This document shows positions 14,619-21,559 of a DNA stretch of 21,559 nt, one piece after another. Under the pieces are notes generated by a model. That model did no database searches and had not been told where the DNA came from. It saw nothing but the letters and a program-made list of their open reading frames with translations. A program made the translations under genes and the position numbers. Source of the DNA: CAZHBA01 sp964530225. Lineage in GTDB: Bacteria; Pseudomonadota; Alphaproteobacteria; UBA6615. The first letter of the stretch is position 1. Each line of letters starts with the position of its first letter. The DNA is taken from the NCBI GenBank assembly GCA_964530225.1, contig CAZHBA010000005.1, positions 1-21,559 on the forward strand, read 5' to 3'.

Positions 14619-16388
14619 TTAGCGTTGCGCGCGCAGGTCGGCGGTCGCGGCGGTATCGACATTGCCTGTGGTGTCAAAAACCACGCCGTAAACCTCTTGG
14701 GCACGTGCGGCACTGATATAGCCTTCCGATACGTCGCGGCGCACCATCTCGGCATTGCGCTCGGTCGGCGCCCCATAGCCGCCACCGCCGGTGGTCTGCG
14801 AGACGATGCGCTCGCCGGTTTCCAGGGTCACCACGCCAACATTGGGCAAGTCGACGCGGTCGCCATTACGCGAAACCTTGTGTTGTCCGGCCGGCGTGCC
14901 ATCGCGGCCGCCACGCACACCCTTGGCGTTGTTGATGGCGCCGTCGCTGACATAGGCGACATCCATTTGGCCACGGATCGGCCCGAACTCGCTGCGCGCC
15001 GAACGGGCGCCACAGAACCGCCCCGCCCCTTCGGTATCGGCGGAGAAGTTGCGTGCGTGCACGTAGAGGGGGTGGCGCAGCTCGTCGAGCTCGACGCTGT
15101 CGTAGTAGCACAGCCCACCATTACCGACATGACAGATAGTCTGCCAGCAATCGGCGTTGGGACCGCCGGCGCCGCCGGTAAAGGCCAACATGATCTGGTT
15201 TACATATGGCTCGTCATTGGCCGGATCGACACCAGAGATAACGCCAAGGCCCGGGGTCATGATGCCGCCACACTCGGCCATACCGAGGCCATCGGCAATC
15301 TCGGCCATCGCCGCCTGGGTCGGGTTCGACACCCTGTCAGCGACGTTGGTGGTCGCTGCCGAACAGGAGGTCGGATGCTTGGGGATGCCGCACACCGAGC
15401 CTTCGCGCAGCAAAATATTCAGGCGGCGGAAAGCGCCAGCATTTTTCGGCACCGTATGATTGATGGAGTTGAACACACCGACCATGGCGGCGGTACGCGC
15501 ACAGGCCTCCGACAGGTTGAGCCCGCAGGGCAGCGCATCGGGATTATCCATCAGATCGACGGTAATCATCGCCGCCTCGGGATCGACGGTGACAGCCGAG
15601 GTAATTGTGATTCCGTCGTCCGGCGTACCAGGAATGGCGTCATGGGTCGACTGGCGAGTTGCCGTTCCCGCCGGCAGCGCTCTGATCGCCGTCGTCATGC
15701 GTTGCTCCGAATAATCGAACCATTGTTCGTTGAATGTTTCGAGGATATCCCAGCCGACTTCCTTGCCGAGCTCGAGGATTTCGCGTTCGCCGATGCGCGC
15801 CGCACCGATCATCGCCAGAAAATCACCCCACCACTGGTCGGGCACGCGAATGCGCATGCGGCACATGCGCACTATGTCCATGTTGGTCTCGTAGTTTTCC
15901 TGCACCCTGGTGGCAGGAAAGATCAGCGCGCCTTCCTCGTAAACGTCGCGCGCGGTGCCGTGATAGGTGGTCGGGATCGAGTTGCCTATATCTGCCTGAT
16001 GCGCCTTGGCCGCCACCGTGTAGCGGTGCACGCCATCATCGTCGATCACCGGCACCAGGATGGTGTGGTCGGCGGGGTGAGAGCAGCCGTGGTAGGGCGA
16101 ATTATGCAGGAACGCGTCGCCGCGTTTCAGCTCGGGATGAAACTCCTGCATTGAGCGCGCCATGATGTCGGGGCCCGACAGCACATGGATCGGCAGGCTC
16201 TCGGCCACCGTCGCCAATTCATGGTCGGCGGTCAGGATGCAACAGGAAAAATCACGGGCAATGTTAAGCACGCCAGAGCGCCCGGTACGCATCAGAGTAT
16301 TGCCCATCTTGCGCGAAATGCCTTCCAAACGGTTCGACAGTAGCGCCAATTGGACACCGTCTATGCTTCCCTGTTTTCCTTTTGCCAT
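14619..16388 (-). CDS. hyuB: HyuB family protein, copy 2 (hydantoinase/oxoprolinase/ketone carboxylase subunit)
   Basis: HyuB subunit of 589 residues, immediately downstream of HyuA. Its ATG shares one base with the HyuA stop (TGATG), so the two are probably translated together and form the primary enzyme pair. A GTG one codon earlier is possible. Putative metal ligands are Asp46 (ARDFSCC), His104 and Asp107 (SHPADH) and His130 (AKAHQADIG). NSPYHGCSHPADHTILVPV corresponds to the family NDPY-x-GGTH-x-x-D block. The central CGLNLSEACARTAAMVGVFNS and the tail TTGGGGYGAPTERN are shared with copy 1. Intact metal residues in both copies argue that neither is a pseudogene. Substrate choice between lactam and ketone cannot be read from the sequence. 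The symbol is given at family level only. Confidence 0.92.
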   Translation of the reverse strand: MAKGKQGSIDGVQLALLSNRLEGISRKMGNTLMRTGRSGVLNIARDFSCCILTADHELATVAESLPIHVLSGPDIMARSMQEFHPELKRGDAFLHNSPYHGCSHPADHTILVPVIDDDGVHRYTVAAKAHQADIGNSIPTTYHGTARDVYEEGALIFPATRVQENYETNMDIVRMCRMRIRVPDQWWGDFLAMIGAARIGEREILELGKEVGWDILETFNEQWFDYSEQRMTTAIRALPAGTATRQSTHDAIPGTPDDGITITSAVTVDPEAAMITVDLMDNPDALPCGLNLSEACARTAAMVGVFNSINHTVPKNAGAFRRLNILLREGSVCGIPKHPTSCSAATTNVADRVSNPTQAAMAEIADGLGMAECGGIMTPGLGVISGVDPANDEPYVNQIMLAFTGGAGGPNADCWQTICHVGNGGLCYYDSVELDELRHPLYVHARNFSADTEGAGRFCGARSARSEFGPIRGQMDVAYVSDGAINNAKGVRGGRDGTPAGQHKVSRNGDRVDLPNVGVVTLETGERIVSQTTGGGGYGAPTERNAEMVRRDVSEGYISAARAQEVYGVVFDTTGNVDTAATADLRAQR

Positions 16389-18460
16389 CACGCCGCTCCA
16401 GGATCTATCGACAGGCTACCCGAGGCGCACCGTTGCGCCGTTGCACCAGGATCGACGACGACAGTAGTGAACGGTGATTCGACGATAGCCGGACCCTCCA
16501 GCATCTCGCCGACCTGCATGGTCTCGAATCGGCGCACCGTAGCGTCGACTGAACCGATGCCGCTGAAATAAGCCTGACGGGTGCCCTCGATTTCAGTCTT
16601 AACATCGGTGGCGATTAGGGTGCCGCTTTCGCTTTCGCGCAGGCGGCAGCGCACGGCGGCGGTCCAGCCGACAACCTCGATCCCCGATTCCGGATCGTTG
16701 ATGGCAAAGATATCCTCGTGCGCATCGTGGAAGGCTTCGACCAAGGTCGCGACATCGCCGTTCCCATTGAACCGCCGGCTGGCAATCGGCACCTCAATTT
16801 CCCACACTTGCTCGGGATAGCGCGCCTCAGCGAAGAACTCGATCGAGCTTTCGATGGCGCTGGCACCCGGGCCATCGATGAATGTCTGGCAACTGGCTTC
16901 AAGCAGATCAAGAAGTTGGTTGACCGAATCCTGATCAAACGCTTCCGACGTCGTGAACAGGGTGCGCCGGTACTGCGAGGTCAGGTCCGACATCATCGCC
17001 CCGGCAGCGCTCAAGGCAGCGCCGACTTCGGGAATAATCGCGCGTGGACAGCCGAGCCGTCGAGCAATCGCCGTCGAGTTGAGGCCCGCCGCACCGCCGC
17101 CGCCGATCAGCATCGCCTCGCGCGGGTCAATACCCTGATTGACGGTGATGTCCATGATCGCCTGCACCATGTTTTCCGTCGCGATGCTGATGACCGCCGC
17201 CGCCGCGTCCTCCAGCGACAGGCCCATGGGTTTAGCGACATGGCGCTCGATGGCGGCACGGCCGGCGTCGACATCGAGCGCCATGGCGCCGCCCAGAAAG
17301 AACGCCGGGTCCAAGTAGCCGAGCACCAGCGCCGCATCGGTGACCGTCGGCTTGTCGCCGCCCTGACCGTAACAAGCCGGACCCGGCACCGCCCCGGCGC
17401 TCTGCGGGCCGGCATGAAGCATGCCGCCTTCGTCGACCCAGGCAATCGAGCCGCCGCCGGCGCCGATACTTTTGACGTCGACCGACGGAAACCCCGTCAT
17501 GTGGCCGCGATAAGGCTCACCGATCCAGGTCTCGCGGGTCCAGGGAATTCGGCCGCGGCGCACCAGGCTAACGTCGTAGGTGGTGCCGCCGGTGTCGGTG
17601 ACAACAGCGGAATCCGACTGTTCGTCCTCACGGGCGAAATAGCGGCCCGACACCGGCGCCATCGACGGTCCGGAGTTGATTAGATGGATCGGCGTTTCGG
17701 CGATGTCGTCGGCGTCCATGACGCCTGCCTGCGAGGTGACGATCAGCACCCGCCCGCCGAAGCCGGCCTCGCGCAGCCTGCCGCTCAGATTATGCATGTA
17801 GGTGCTCATCAGCGGTTTCAACGAGGCGTCTATCGCCGCCGACGAAGCGCGGCGATATTCGCGCAAGGACGGGTTGAGCACGTGCGACAGCGAATAGGGC
17901 ACGCCCGGCAGATGTTCGGCGAGCAATTCGCCGACCCGGTTCTCGTGCGCCGGATTGATAATTGACCACAACAGGCAGACGGCGACCGCCTCGACCTCGC
18001 GCTGCTTTAATTGTTCGATGACCCGCAGCACCGCCGCGTCGTCGAACGGCGTCATCTCCGAACCGTCGGCGAGGATACGTCCCGGAATCTCAAAGGTTAG
18101 CGCGCGCGGAATGTAGGGTTGCGGAAACGGCACCGTGAAGTTGAACGGTTCCATGCGGCCGCCCTCGCGGAACACCAAAATATCGCGGTGACCCTCGGTG
18201 GTGAGAAAGGCCGTCTTGGCGGTATTGCCGGTGACGATGGCGTTGATGGCGTGGGTCGTGCCGTGCATCAACAACTCGCCCTGACCTAATAGGCTGGCGA
18301 GATCGGTGTTCAAGCCCTCAGCCGCATTCTCCAGGCTATTGATGACACCGCGGATCGGATCGTCCGGCGTCGTCGCTGCCTTGAACATGTGCAGACCGCC
18401 ATCATCGTCCTCGACGATGAGGTCGGTAAACGTCCCCCCAGTATCGACCGCAAACCGCAC
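16388..18460 (-). CDS. hyuA: HyuA family protein (ATP-binding hydantoinase/oxoprolinase/ketone carboxylase subunit)
   Basis: ATP-using subunit of the HyuA/HyuB family, 690 residues, the normal size. It belongs to the ASKHA (actin-like ATPase) fold and phosphorylates the substrate amide or enolate before HyuB acts. The first phosphate loop DTGGTFTD is at 6-13, the second DTGGTTYDV at 289-297, and SIGAGGGSIAW at 331-341. The family signature GPQSAGAVPGPACYG is at 351-365 and PTVTDAALVLG follows. A Gly-rich LIGGGGAAGLN lies near residue 440. The start is GTG, supported by GAGGGGG a few bases upstream. It is 90 bp downstream of the alpha/beta hydrolase gene and overlaps HyuB copy 2 by one base. 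I see no small zinc-binding subunit like that of acetone carboxylase, which slightly favours a lactam/hydantoin-type enzyme. Confidence 0.93.
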   Translation of the reverse strand: MRFAVDTGGTFTDLIVEDDDGGLHMFKAATTPDDPIRGVINSLENAAEGLNTDLASLLGQGELLMHGTTHAINAIVTGNTAKTAFLTTEGHRDILVFREGGRMEPFNFTVPFPQPYIPRALTFEIPGRILADGSEMTPFDDAAVLRVIEQLKQREVEAVAVCLLWSIINPAHENRVGELLAEHLPGVPYSLSHVLNPSLREYRRASSAAIDASLKPLMSTYMHNLSGRLREAGFGGRVLIVTSQAGVMDADDIAETPIHLINSGPSMAPVSGRYFAREDEQSDSAVVTDTGGTTYDVSLVRRGRIPWTRETWIGEPYRGHMTGFPSVDVKSIGAGGGSIAWVDEGGMLHAGPQSAGAVPGPACYGQGGDKPTVTDAALVLGYLDPAFFLGGAMALDVDAGRAAIERHVAKPMGLSLEDAAAAVISIATENMVQAIMDITVNQGIDPREAMLIGGGGAAGLNSTAIARRLGCPRAIIPEVGAALSAAGAMMSDLTSQYRRTLFTTSEAFDQDSVNQLLDLLEASCQTFIDGPGASAIESSIEFFAEARYPEQVWEIEVPIASRRFNGNGDVATLVEAFHDAHEDIFAINDPESGIEVVGWTAAVRCRLRESESGTLIATDVKTEIEGTRQAYFSGIGSVDATVRRFETMQVGEMLEGPAIVESPFTTVVVDPGATAQRCASGSLSIDPGAA

Positions 18461-18550
18461 CTCGCCCCCTCACCTGCACTTCATCCGATTGCCTTCGCGG
18501 CAATGTCCTAGGCTAACACTATCAGGGTTTAACGCTGTGTCACGTACCCT

Positions 18551-19339
18551 CTACGTGGCCAGAAATGCCTTAAGTTCCGAAACGAAGGTGTCGCAAGCTT
18601 GAATTTGCGGGCAGTGGCCACAGCCGGGAATCTCAACCAGGGTCGATCCGGCAATACCTTCGTGCAAGGCGTAAGACATGGCCGGTGGCGTGGTGGCGTC
18701 TTCGAGACCAACCATGACCATCGTCGGGTTCTCGATACCACCGATTTCATCGGTCATTTCGACATTGGCGAGCGCCCGCGCCGTCGCCACAAAGGCCCTG
18801 GGATTACAAGCGGCCAGTGCGGCTTTGCGTTTCGCGATAATGTCGGGGTGGCCCTCGACGTAGGATGCGGGAAACATGCGCGCCATCGCCGCATCGAGCA
18901 CCACATCCATGCCCGCCTCTTCGACCTTGTCGGCAAGCAGACGCAGCGGCGCCTTGGCCGATACCGGGAAACCCGGCCCAGTATCGACTAGAACCAGCTT
19001 GCCGATACGTTCGCCATAGCGAATTCCCAGCGCTACGGCCATGAACCCGCCAGCGCCATTGCCCAGCACCGCCGTGTCTGCCGGAAGATTGAGCTTGTCC
19101 ATAATATTGGCAACATGGTCGGCATAATCAGCGACACTAGGATTATTCATCTCCAGTGGCGGCGTGCCGCCAAAGCCCGGCAAGTTCGGCAGAGTCACCC
19201 GATAGTCGCTGGCCAAATCGGGCAAAGCCCGGTCGAACACGCTGCGTTCGGCGAGTAGAGAGTGCAAAAGCAGTAGATTGGGACCGTTGCCAGCCTGCAC
19301 CACATCAGCTCCGGCGACATTGGTTTGGGTAACGTTCAT
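18551..19339 (-). CDS. Alpha/beta hydrolase-fold protein with Gly at the nucleophile position
   Basis: Alpha/beta-hydrolase-fold protein of 262 residues, similar in layout to 3-oxoadipate enol-lactonase and C-C hydrolases. LLLLHSLLAERS (22-33) is the oxyanion region, with Ser instead of the usual Gly after His. PNLPGFGGTP is at 51-60. The nucleophile elbow reads LGNGAGG, with Gly95 (codon GGC at 19055-19057) where G-x-S-x-G requires Ser. The acid Asp214 (GLEDATTPP) and base His242 (GCGHCPQ) are kept. A Ser AGC codon would become GGC by one transition. The reading frame is intact, so this is not an obvious pseudogene. Possibilities are a non-hydrolytic role, a water-activated reaction using the His/Asp pair, or recent inactivation. 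The start has AGG about 9 bases upstream. It is first in the operon and divergent from the ABC transporter genes. Confidence 0.88.
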   Translation of the reverse strand: MNVTQTNVAGADVVQAGNGPNLLLLHSLLAERSVFDRALPDLASDYRVTLPNLPGFGGTPPLEMNNPSVADYADHVANIMDKLNLPADTAVLGNGAGGFMAVALGIRYGERIGKLVLVDTGPGFPVSAKAPLRLLADKVEEAGMDVVLDAAMARMFPASYVEGHPDIIAKRKAALAACNPRAFVATARALANVEMTDEIGGIENPTMVMVGLEDATTPPAMSYALHEGIAGSTLVEIPGCGHCPQIQACDTFVSELKAFLAT

Positions 19340-19388
19340 TAAATCAACCTAACACCTGTTCGGGCTGCCTAAATTGGGGACCGCACGC

Positions 19389-19416
19389 TTGTTACCTCAG
19401 ACATTTTTCTTATAGT
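19389..19416 (+). promoter_or_regulatory. Predicted sigma70-like promoter of the ABC transporter genes
   Basis: TTGTTA at 19389-19394 and TATAGT at 19411-19416 are separated by 16 bp, close to the sigma70 consensus. Transcription would begin near 19423 and give an mRNA leader of about 230 bases before the first permease. The -10 lies within an imperfect dyad (CTTA at 19409-19412, TAAG at 19429-19432), where a regulator could bind. Confidence 0.5.
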
Positions 19417-19486
19417 ACAAAACTGTAGTAAGGTAATGGTGCCTAGCAAGCAGAGATGTTGTAGGGTTGGTCAAGTACAAATGTTA

Positions 19487-19504
19487 CCGGAGGAGAAACT
19501 CCGG
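19487..19504 (+). promoter_or_regulatory. Leader hairpin 1
   Basis: CCGGAG (19487-19492), loop GAGAAA, CTCCGG (19499-19504): a perfect 6-bp GC-rich stem in the predicted transporter leader. It has no U-run, so it is not a simple terminator. It ends 28 bases before the leader ORF. Confidence 0.45.
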
Positions 19505-19532
19505 AACGCATACCGCAGGGGAGACAGAGACA

Positions 19533-19574
19533 ATGAAAATCGCGAACTTTGAGTCATCGGCAATCCGGCTATAG
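19533..19574 (+). CDS. Possible 13-residue leader peptide ORF
   Basis: A short ORF, MKIANFESSAIRL, preceded by AGGGGAGA about 7-14 bases upstream, a better ribosome-binding site than that of the permease which follows. It lies between the two leader hairpins. It could be a leader peptide for attenuation-like control. It could also be the remnant 5' end of a deleted first gene of the transporter operon, since a substrate-binding protein is often encoded there and none is seen. It has no run of regulatory codons and no signal-peptide character. It could also be chance. Confidence 0.3.
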   Translation: MKIANFESSAIRL

Positions 19575-19610
19575 CGAACCGAATTGATACGGCGACCCTA
19601 TTTGTACAGG

Positions 19611-19637
19611 CTCCTGAGCACTGAAAAAGCTCAGGGG
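19611..19637 (+). promoter_or_regulatory. Leader hairpin 2 before the first permease
   Basis: CTCCTGAGC (19611-19619) pairs with GCTCAGGGG (19629-19637), nine positions with one wobble, around a 9-base A-rich loop. It ends 18 bases before the permease ATG and has no T-run. Hairpins like this between genes of ABC operons often stabilise mRNA ends or limit read-through. Here it could also influence initiation of the permease. Confidence 0.5.
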
Positions 19638-19655
19638 CGAGTGAGGCCATGAACC

Positions 19656-20651
19656 ATGACAGCTGAAGCAACTTCAGATTCTCCATTGAGCACCAAGCGC
19701 GAAGTCTCGCGAAAGAAGGGCATTAAGCGGTTCAAATGGACCGTATTGTCACCGTTTCTGGCGCTCATGGTCTTTATCTTAATGCCGGCCCTGCTGCTGC
19801 AGGTTTTCTTTTCCTTCTTTCAATTTTCGATTTTCGAAGCTGGGGATTCCTCAGGCATCATGTCCTATTTCAAGGCGTCGGAGTTTGTCGGCATTGACCT
19901 GTTCCGCGACGTTTTCACCGATACACGCTTTGGCGCCGCTATAATTCGCTCGCTGCTGTTTGCGGCGGGCTCGACAATTGGCTGTTTTGTCTTTGGGTTC
20001 GGCCTCGCCCTGCTGATGTACCGGCCTTTCCGCGGACAAGCTGTATATTACATCTTCTTCATCCTGCCGATGCTGACGGTACCGATTGTTATCGCCTATA
20101 CGGGCGAGATGATCCTGTATCAAAATGGTCCGCTCAACGACATTCTGTCCCGACTAAGCGGCATGCGGGTGGAAGCACAGTTCCTCTATAAGAAGGAAAT
20201 TGCGCTGACGACGATCATGTTTCTGGAGATATGGAACTGGACCCCGTTCAGCTTCATTATCATGATGGCGGGCCTCGCCGCGCTGCCCAAGGAACCACAG
20301 GAAGCGGCGCAGATTCTGGGTGCCAACAAGTGGCGCATCTTCTGGGAAATTCAGGTGCCGTTGCTGCGGCCGGTAATCCTGCTGGCACTCATCCTGCGTT
20401 TTCTCGAAGCGATGGCGGAATTCCCGAAAACCTGGGGTCTGCTGCAAGGCGGGCCCGGTTCGGCAACCGAAACGATACCCATCTATATTTTCCTGAACAC
20501 GTGGCAGTACTTCGATATTTCCTACGGCGCGGCGCTATCCTATGTGGTGCTGCTGCTCATGGTCGTGATCGTGATGTCTGGGATTTATTTGCTTCGGCGC
20601 GAAAAGAAAAGCCTGGACGAAATGTACATGGCTAAACCGCAAGAAGGTTAG
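19656..20651 (+). CDS. ABC transporter permease, MalF/UgpA type (sugar/polyol family)
   Basis: Inner-membrane permease of a CUT1-type carbohydrate/polyol importer, 331 residues. A Lys/Arg-rich cytoplasmic N-terminus (13-27) is followed by about six membrane segments at roughly 28-52, 95-121, 129-150, 183-206, 237-250 and 291-313. The cytoplasmic EAA loop that contacts the ATPase is EAAQILGANKWRIFWEIQVPLLRP at 216-239, read in two parts, with the conserved Gly222 and the final Leu-Arg-Pro. GTGAGG upstream supports the ATG. It pairs with the next permease, 21 bp downstream. The substrate-binding protein and ATPases must lie beyond the window. Uptake of the compound degraded by the divergent operon is a reasonable guess only. 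Confidence 0.93.
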   Translation: MTAEATSDSPLSTKREVSRKKGIKRFKWTVLSPFLALMVFILMPALLLQVFFSFFQFSIFEAGDSSGIMSYFKASEFVGIDLFRDVFTDTRFGAAIIRSLLFAAGSTIGCFVFGFGLALLMYRPFRGQAVYYIFFILPMLTVPIVIAYTGEMILYQNGPLNDILSRLSGMRVEAQFLYKKEIALTTIMFLEIWNWTPFSFIIMMAGLAALPKEPQEAAQILGANKWRIFWEIQVPLLRPVILLALILRFLEAMAEFPKTWGLLQGGPGSATETIPIYIFLNTWQYFDISYGAALSYVVLLLMVVIVMSGIYLLRREKKSLDEMYMAKPQEG

Positions 20652-20672
20652 GCGAGAGGGGAACGCGCCATC

Positions 20673-21559
20673 ATGGCCATGACAATGTCTGAACGGCGGA
20701 ATGTTTTTTCGCTTCTCCGCTACTTCGTCTTGACGATTTGGCTGCTCATCGTCGCCTTCCCGATTTTCTGGATGGTCTCGACCTCGTTCAAACCCGACCG
20801 TGAATGGTTCGCTTGGCCACCGGTCTATATTTCGGAAAACGCGACAATTCTAAATTATCTGGTCGTGTGGGCGGATCAGAGCGAATACTCGACGGACGAA
20901 GAAACCAAAGAGCTTGGGCAATACACCCAGTCTTTGCAGCGCCCCTGGGAGGCTCTGGGGAACAGCACCCTGATCTCGGTTATCTCGACATCGTTGGCGG
21001 TCCTGTTCGGCTCGGTGCTCGCCTATGGCGTCTCGCGTCACCAGATACTATCCGAAGGGCGAATGTTTCAGTTACTCATGCTGCGCATGGTGCCGCCCAT
21101 TGTGCTCATCGCACCGATCTCGGTGTGGTACCGCCAGATCGGCCTGCTCGATAGTATACCCGGGCTGGTCATGTTGTATTTCCTCACCACCCTGCCCTAC
21201 GCGGTGTGGATGAGTAAGAGCTTCATCGATGAAGTGCCGCGCGAAATGGAGCAGGCCGCCGAACTTCTCGGTGCCAGCCGGTGGCGGACGATCTGGGAGG
21301 TGGTGCTGCCGTTGGTGCGCTCGGGCCTGGTGGCGACGTTCCTGTTCATTCTGATCCTGACCTGGAGCGAGTACTTGCTGGCGTTACTACTATCGAAGGC
21401 CGAGGTGCTAACGCTACCGATCGAATTATCCAAATATCAGGGATCGACCGAAGGCCGTGTCTACGGACGCCAGGCGGCGCTGTCGGTCGGTATCACTATC
21501 CCATTGATCGTCGTCGGACTACTGATCCGCAAACATCTGGCCCGCGGATTTAGCTTTGG
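20673..21559 (+). CDS. ABC transporter permease, MalG/UgpE type (partial at 3' end)
   Basis: Second inner-membrane permease of the CUT1-type importer; 295 codons are present and the frame is open at the edge. The protein ends ARGFSF, matching the usual RGL-x-F-GAVKG-type finish, so only a few residues should be missing. The first helix is at 13-37, followed by the family STSFKPDREWF. Further helices are at about 97-120, 130-152, 160-180, 215-238 and 268-285. The EAA loop EQAAELLGASRWRTIWEVVLP is at 192-212 in two parts, with Gly200. AGAGGGG about 13 bases upstream of the first ATG supports it; ATGs at 20679 and 20685 are also in frame. The first periplasmic loop (about 67-92) is longer than usual and highly polar. 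Confidence 0.92.
   Translation, partial: MAMTMSERRNVFSLLRYFVLTIWLLIVAFPIFWMVSTSFKPDREWFAWPPVYISENATILNYLVVWADQSEYSTDEETKELGQYTQSLQRPWEALGNSTLISVISTSLAVLFGSVLAYGVSRHQILSEGRMFQLLMLRMVPPIVLIAPISVWYRQIGLLDSIPGLVMLYFLTTLPYAVWMSKSFIDEVPREMEQAAELLGASRWRTIWEVVLPLVRSGLVATFLFILILTWSEYLLALLLSKAEVLTLPIELSKYQGSTEGRVYGRQAALSVGITIPLIVVGLLIRKHLARGFSF

Larger units (their letters stand above)
19340..19655. other. Divergent intergenic control region (316 bp)
   Basis: The region separates the minus-strand catabolic operon from the plus-strand ABC transporter genes. It holds a sigma70-like promoter for the transporter, two hairpins and a short leader ORF, each listed separately. On the minus strand, TATAAG (plus 19408-19413) could be a -10 for the alpha/beta hydrolase operon. 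It overlaps the transporter -10, but its -35 is poor. I see no known riboswitch consensus, no tRNA and no mobile-element end. Confidence 0.7.

Noticed and set aside
14625..16154. 509-codon open frame antisense to HyuB copy 2
   Set aside because: This is a composition artefact of a GC-rich gene on the other strand. The protein is His/Ala/Arg/Gly-rich with no family resemblance, while the minus-strand frame is a clear HyuB.
16718..17683. 321-codon open frame antisense to HyuA
   Set aside because: Arg/His/Ala-rich, with no domain, opposite an unambiguous HyuA. It has no credible start signal.
19487..19533. Glycine-riboswitch-like look of the AAACTCCGGAA...GGGGAGACAGAGACA stretch
   Set aside because: Only short pieces resemble the consensus. 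The conserved core elements and the second stem are not recognisable, so I list simple hairpins only.

Overview
The window looks like chromosomal DNA of a free-living alphaproteobacterium. This is inferred from the fairly high GC content, the gene families present, Shine-Dalgarno-led genes with some GTG/TTG starts, and a CTTCGACAGGCTCAGGATGA-type intergenic repeat that is common in Proteobacteria. I cannot name the genus. I see no rRNA, tRNA, CRISPR, prophage, IS element or origin. Nearly all of the sequence is coding, and the content is catabolic.

Left part (1-3170): the start of a 3-hydroxyisobutyrate dehydrogenase-like gene leaving the window on the minus strand; a small DUF423 membrane protein; a nitroreductase-fold protein very close to malonic semialdehyde reductase RutE; and a CaiB/BaiF CoA-transferase. 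Together they suggest short-chain acid/semialdehyde and acyl-CoA metabolism.

Middle part (3210-8841): two tandem, closely related luciferase-like (LLM) flavin-dependent monooxygenases on the minus strand, each followed by its own Rho-independent terminator. Divergent to them are two related LysR regulators and an SDR dehydrogenase. Each LysR gene has a palindromic T-N11-A box at its 5' end.

Right-centre (8961-19339): eight minus-strand genes in tight succession, about 10.4 kb, that look like one catabolic operon. In transcription order they are an alpha/beta hydrolase-fold protein lacking its nucleophile serine, HyuA, HyuB, a second HyuB, a beta-lactamase-fold serine hydrolase, two SDRs, and a 2-oxoglutarate/Fe(II) oxygenase. 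HyuA/HyuB proteins are ATP-dependent cyclic amidases (hydantoin, oxoproline, caprolactam) or ketone carboxylases (acetone, acetophenone). The SDRs, hydrolases and oxygenases around them fit degradation of an alcohol/ketone, lactam or N-heterocyclic compound. The substrate cannot be read from the sequence.

Right end (19340-21559): a divergent control region with a plausible sigma70 promoter, two hairpins and a 13-residue leader ORF, followed by two MalF/MalG-type ABC permeases. The second permease runs off the edge. This is probably an uptake system for a polar compound.

Paired paralogues recur (two LLM enzymes, two LysR, two adjacent SDRs, two HyuB). Several proteins have altered catalytic positions: Ser to Gly in the alpha/beta hydrolase, Ser to Thr in one SDR, and Asn to Cys in another.
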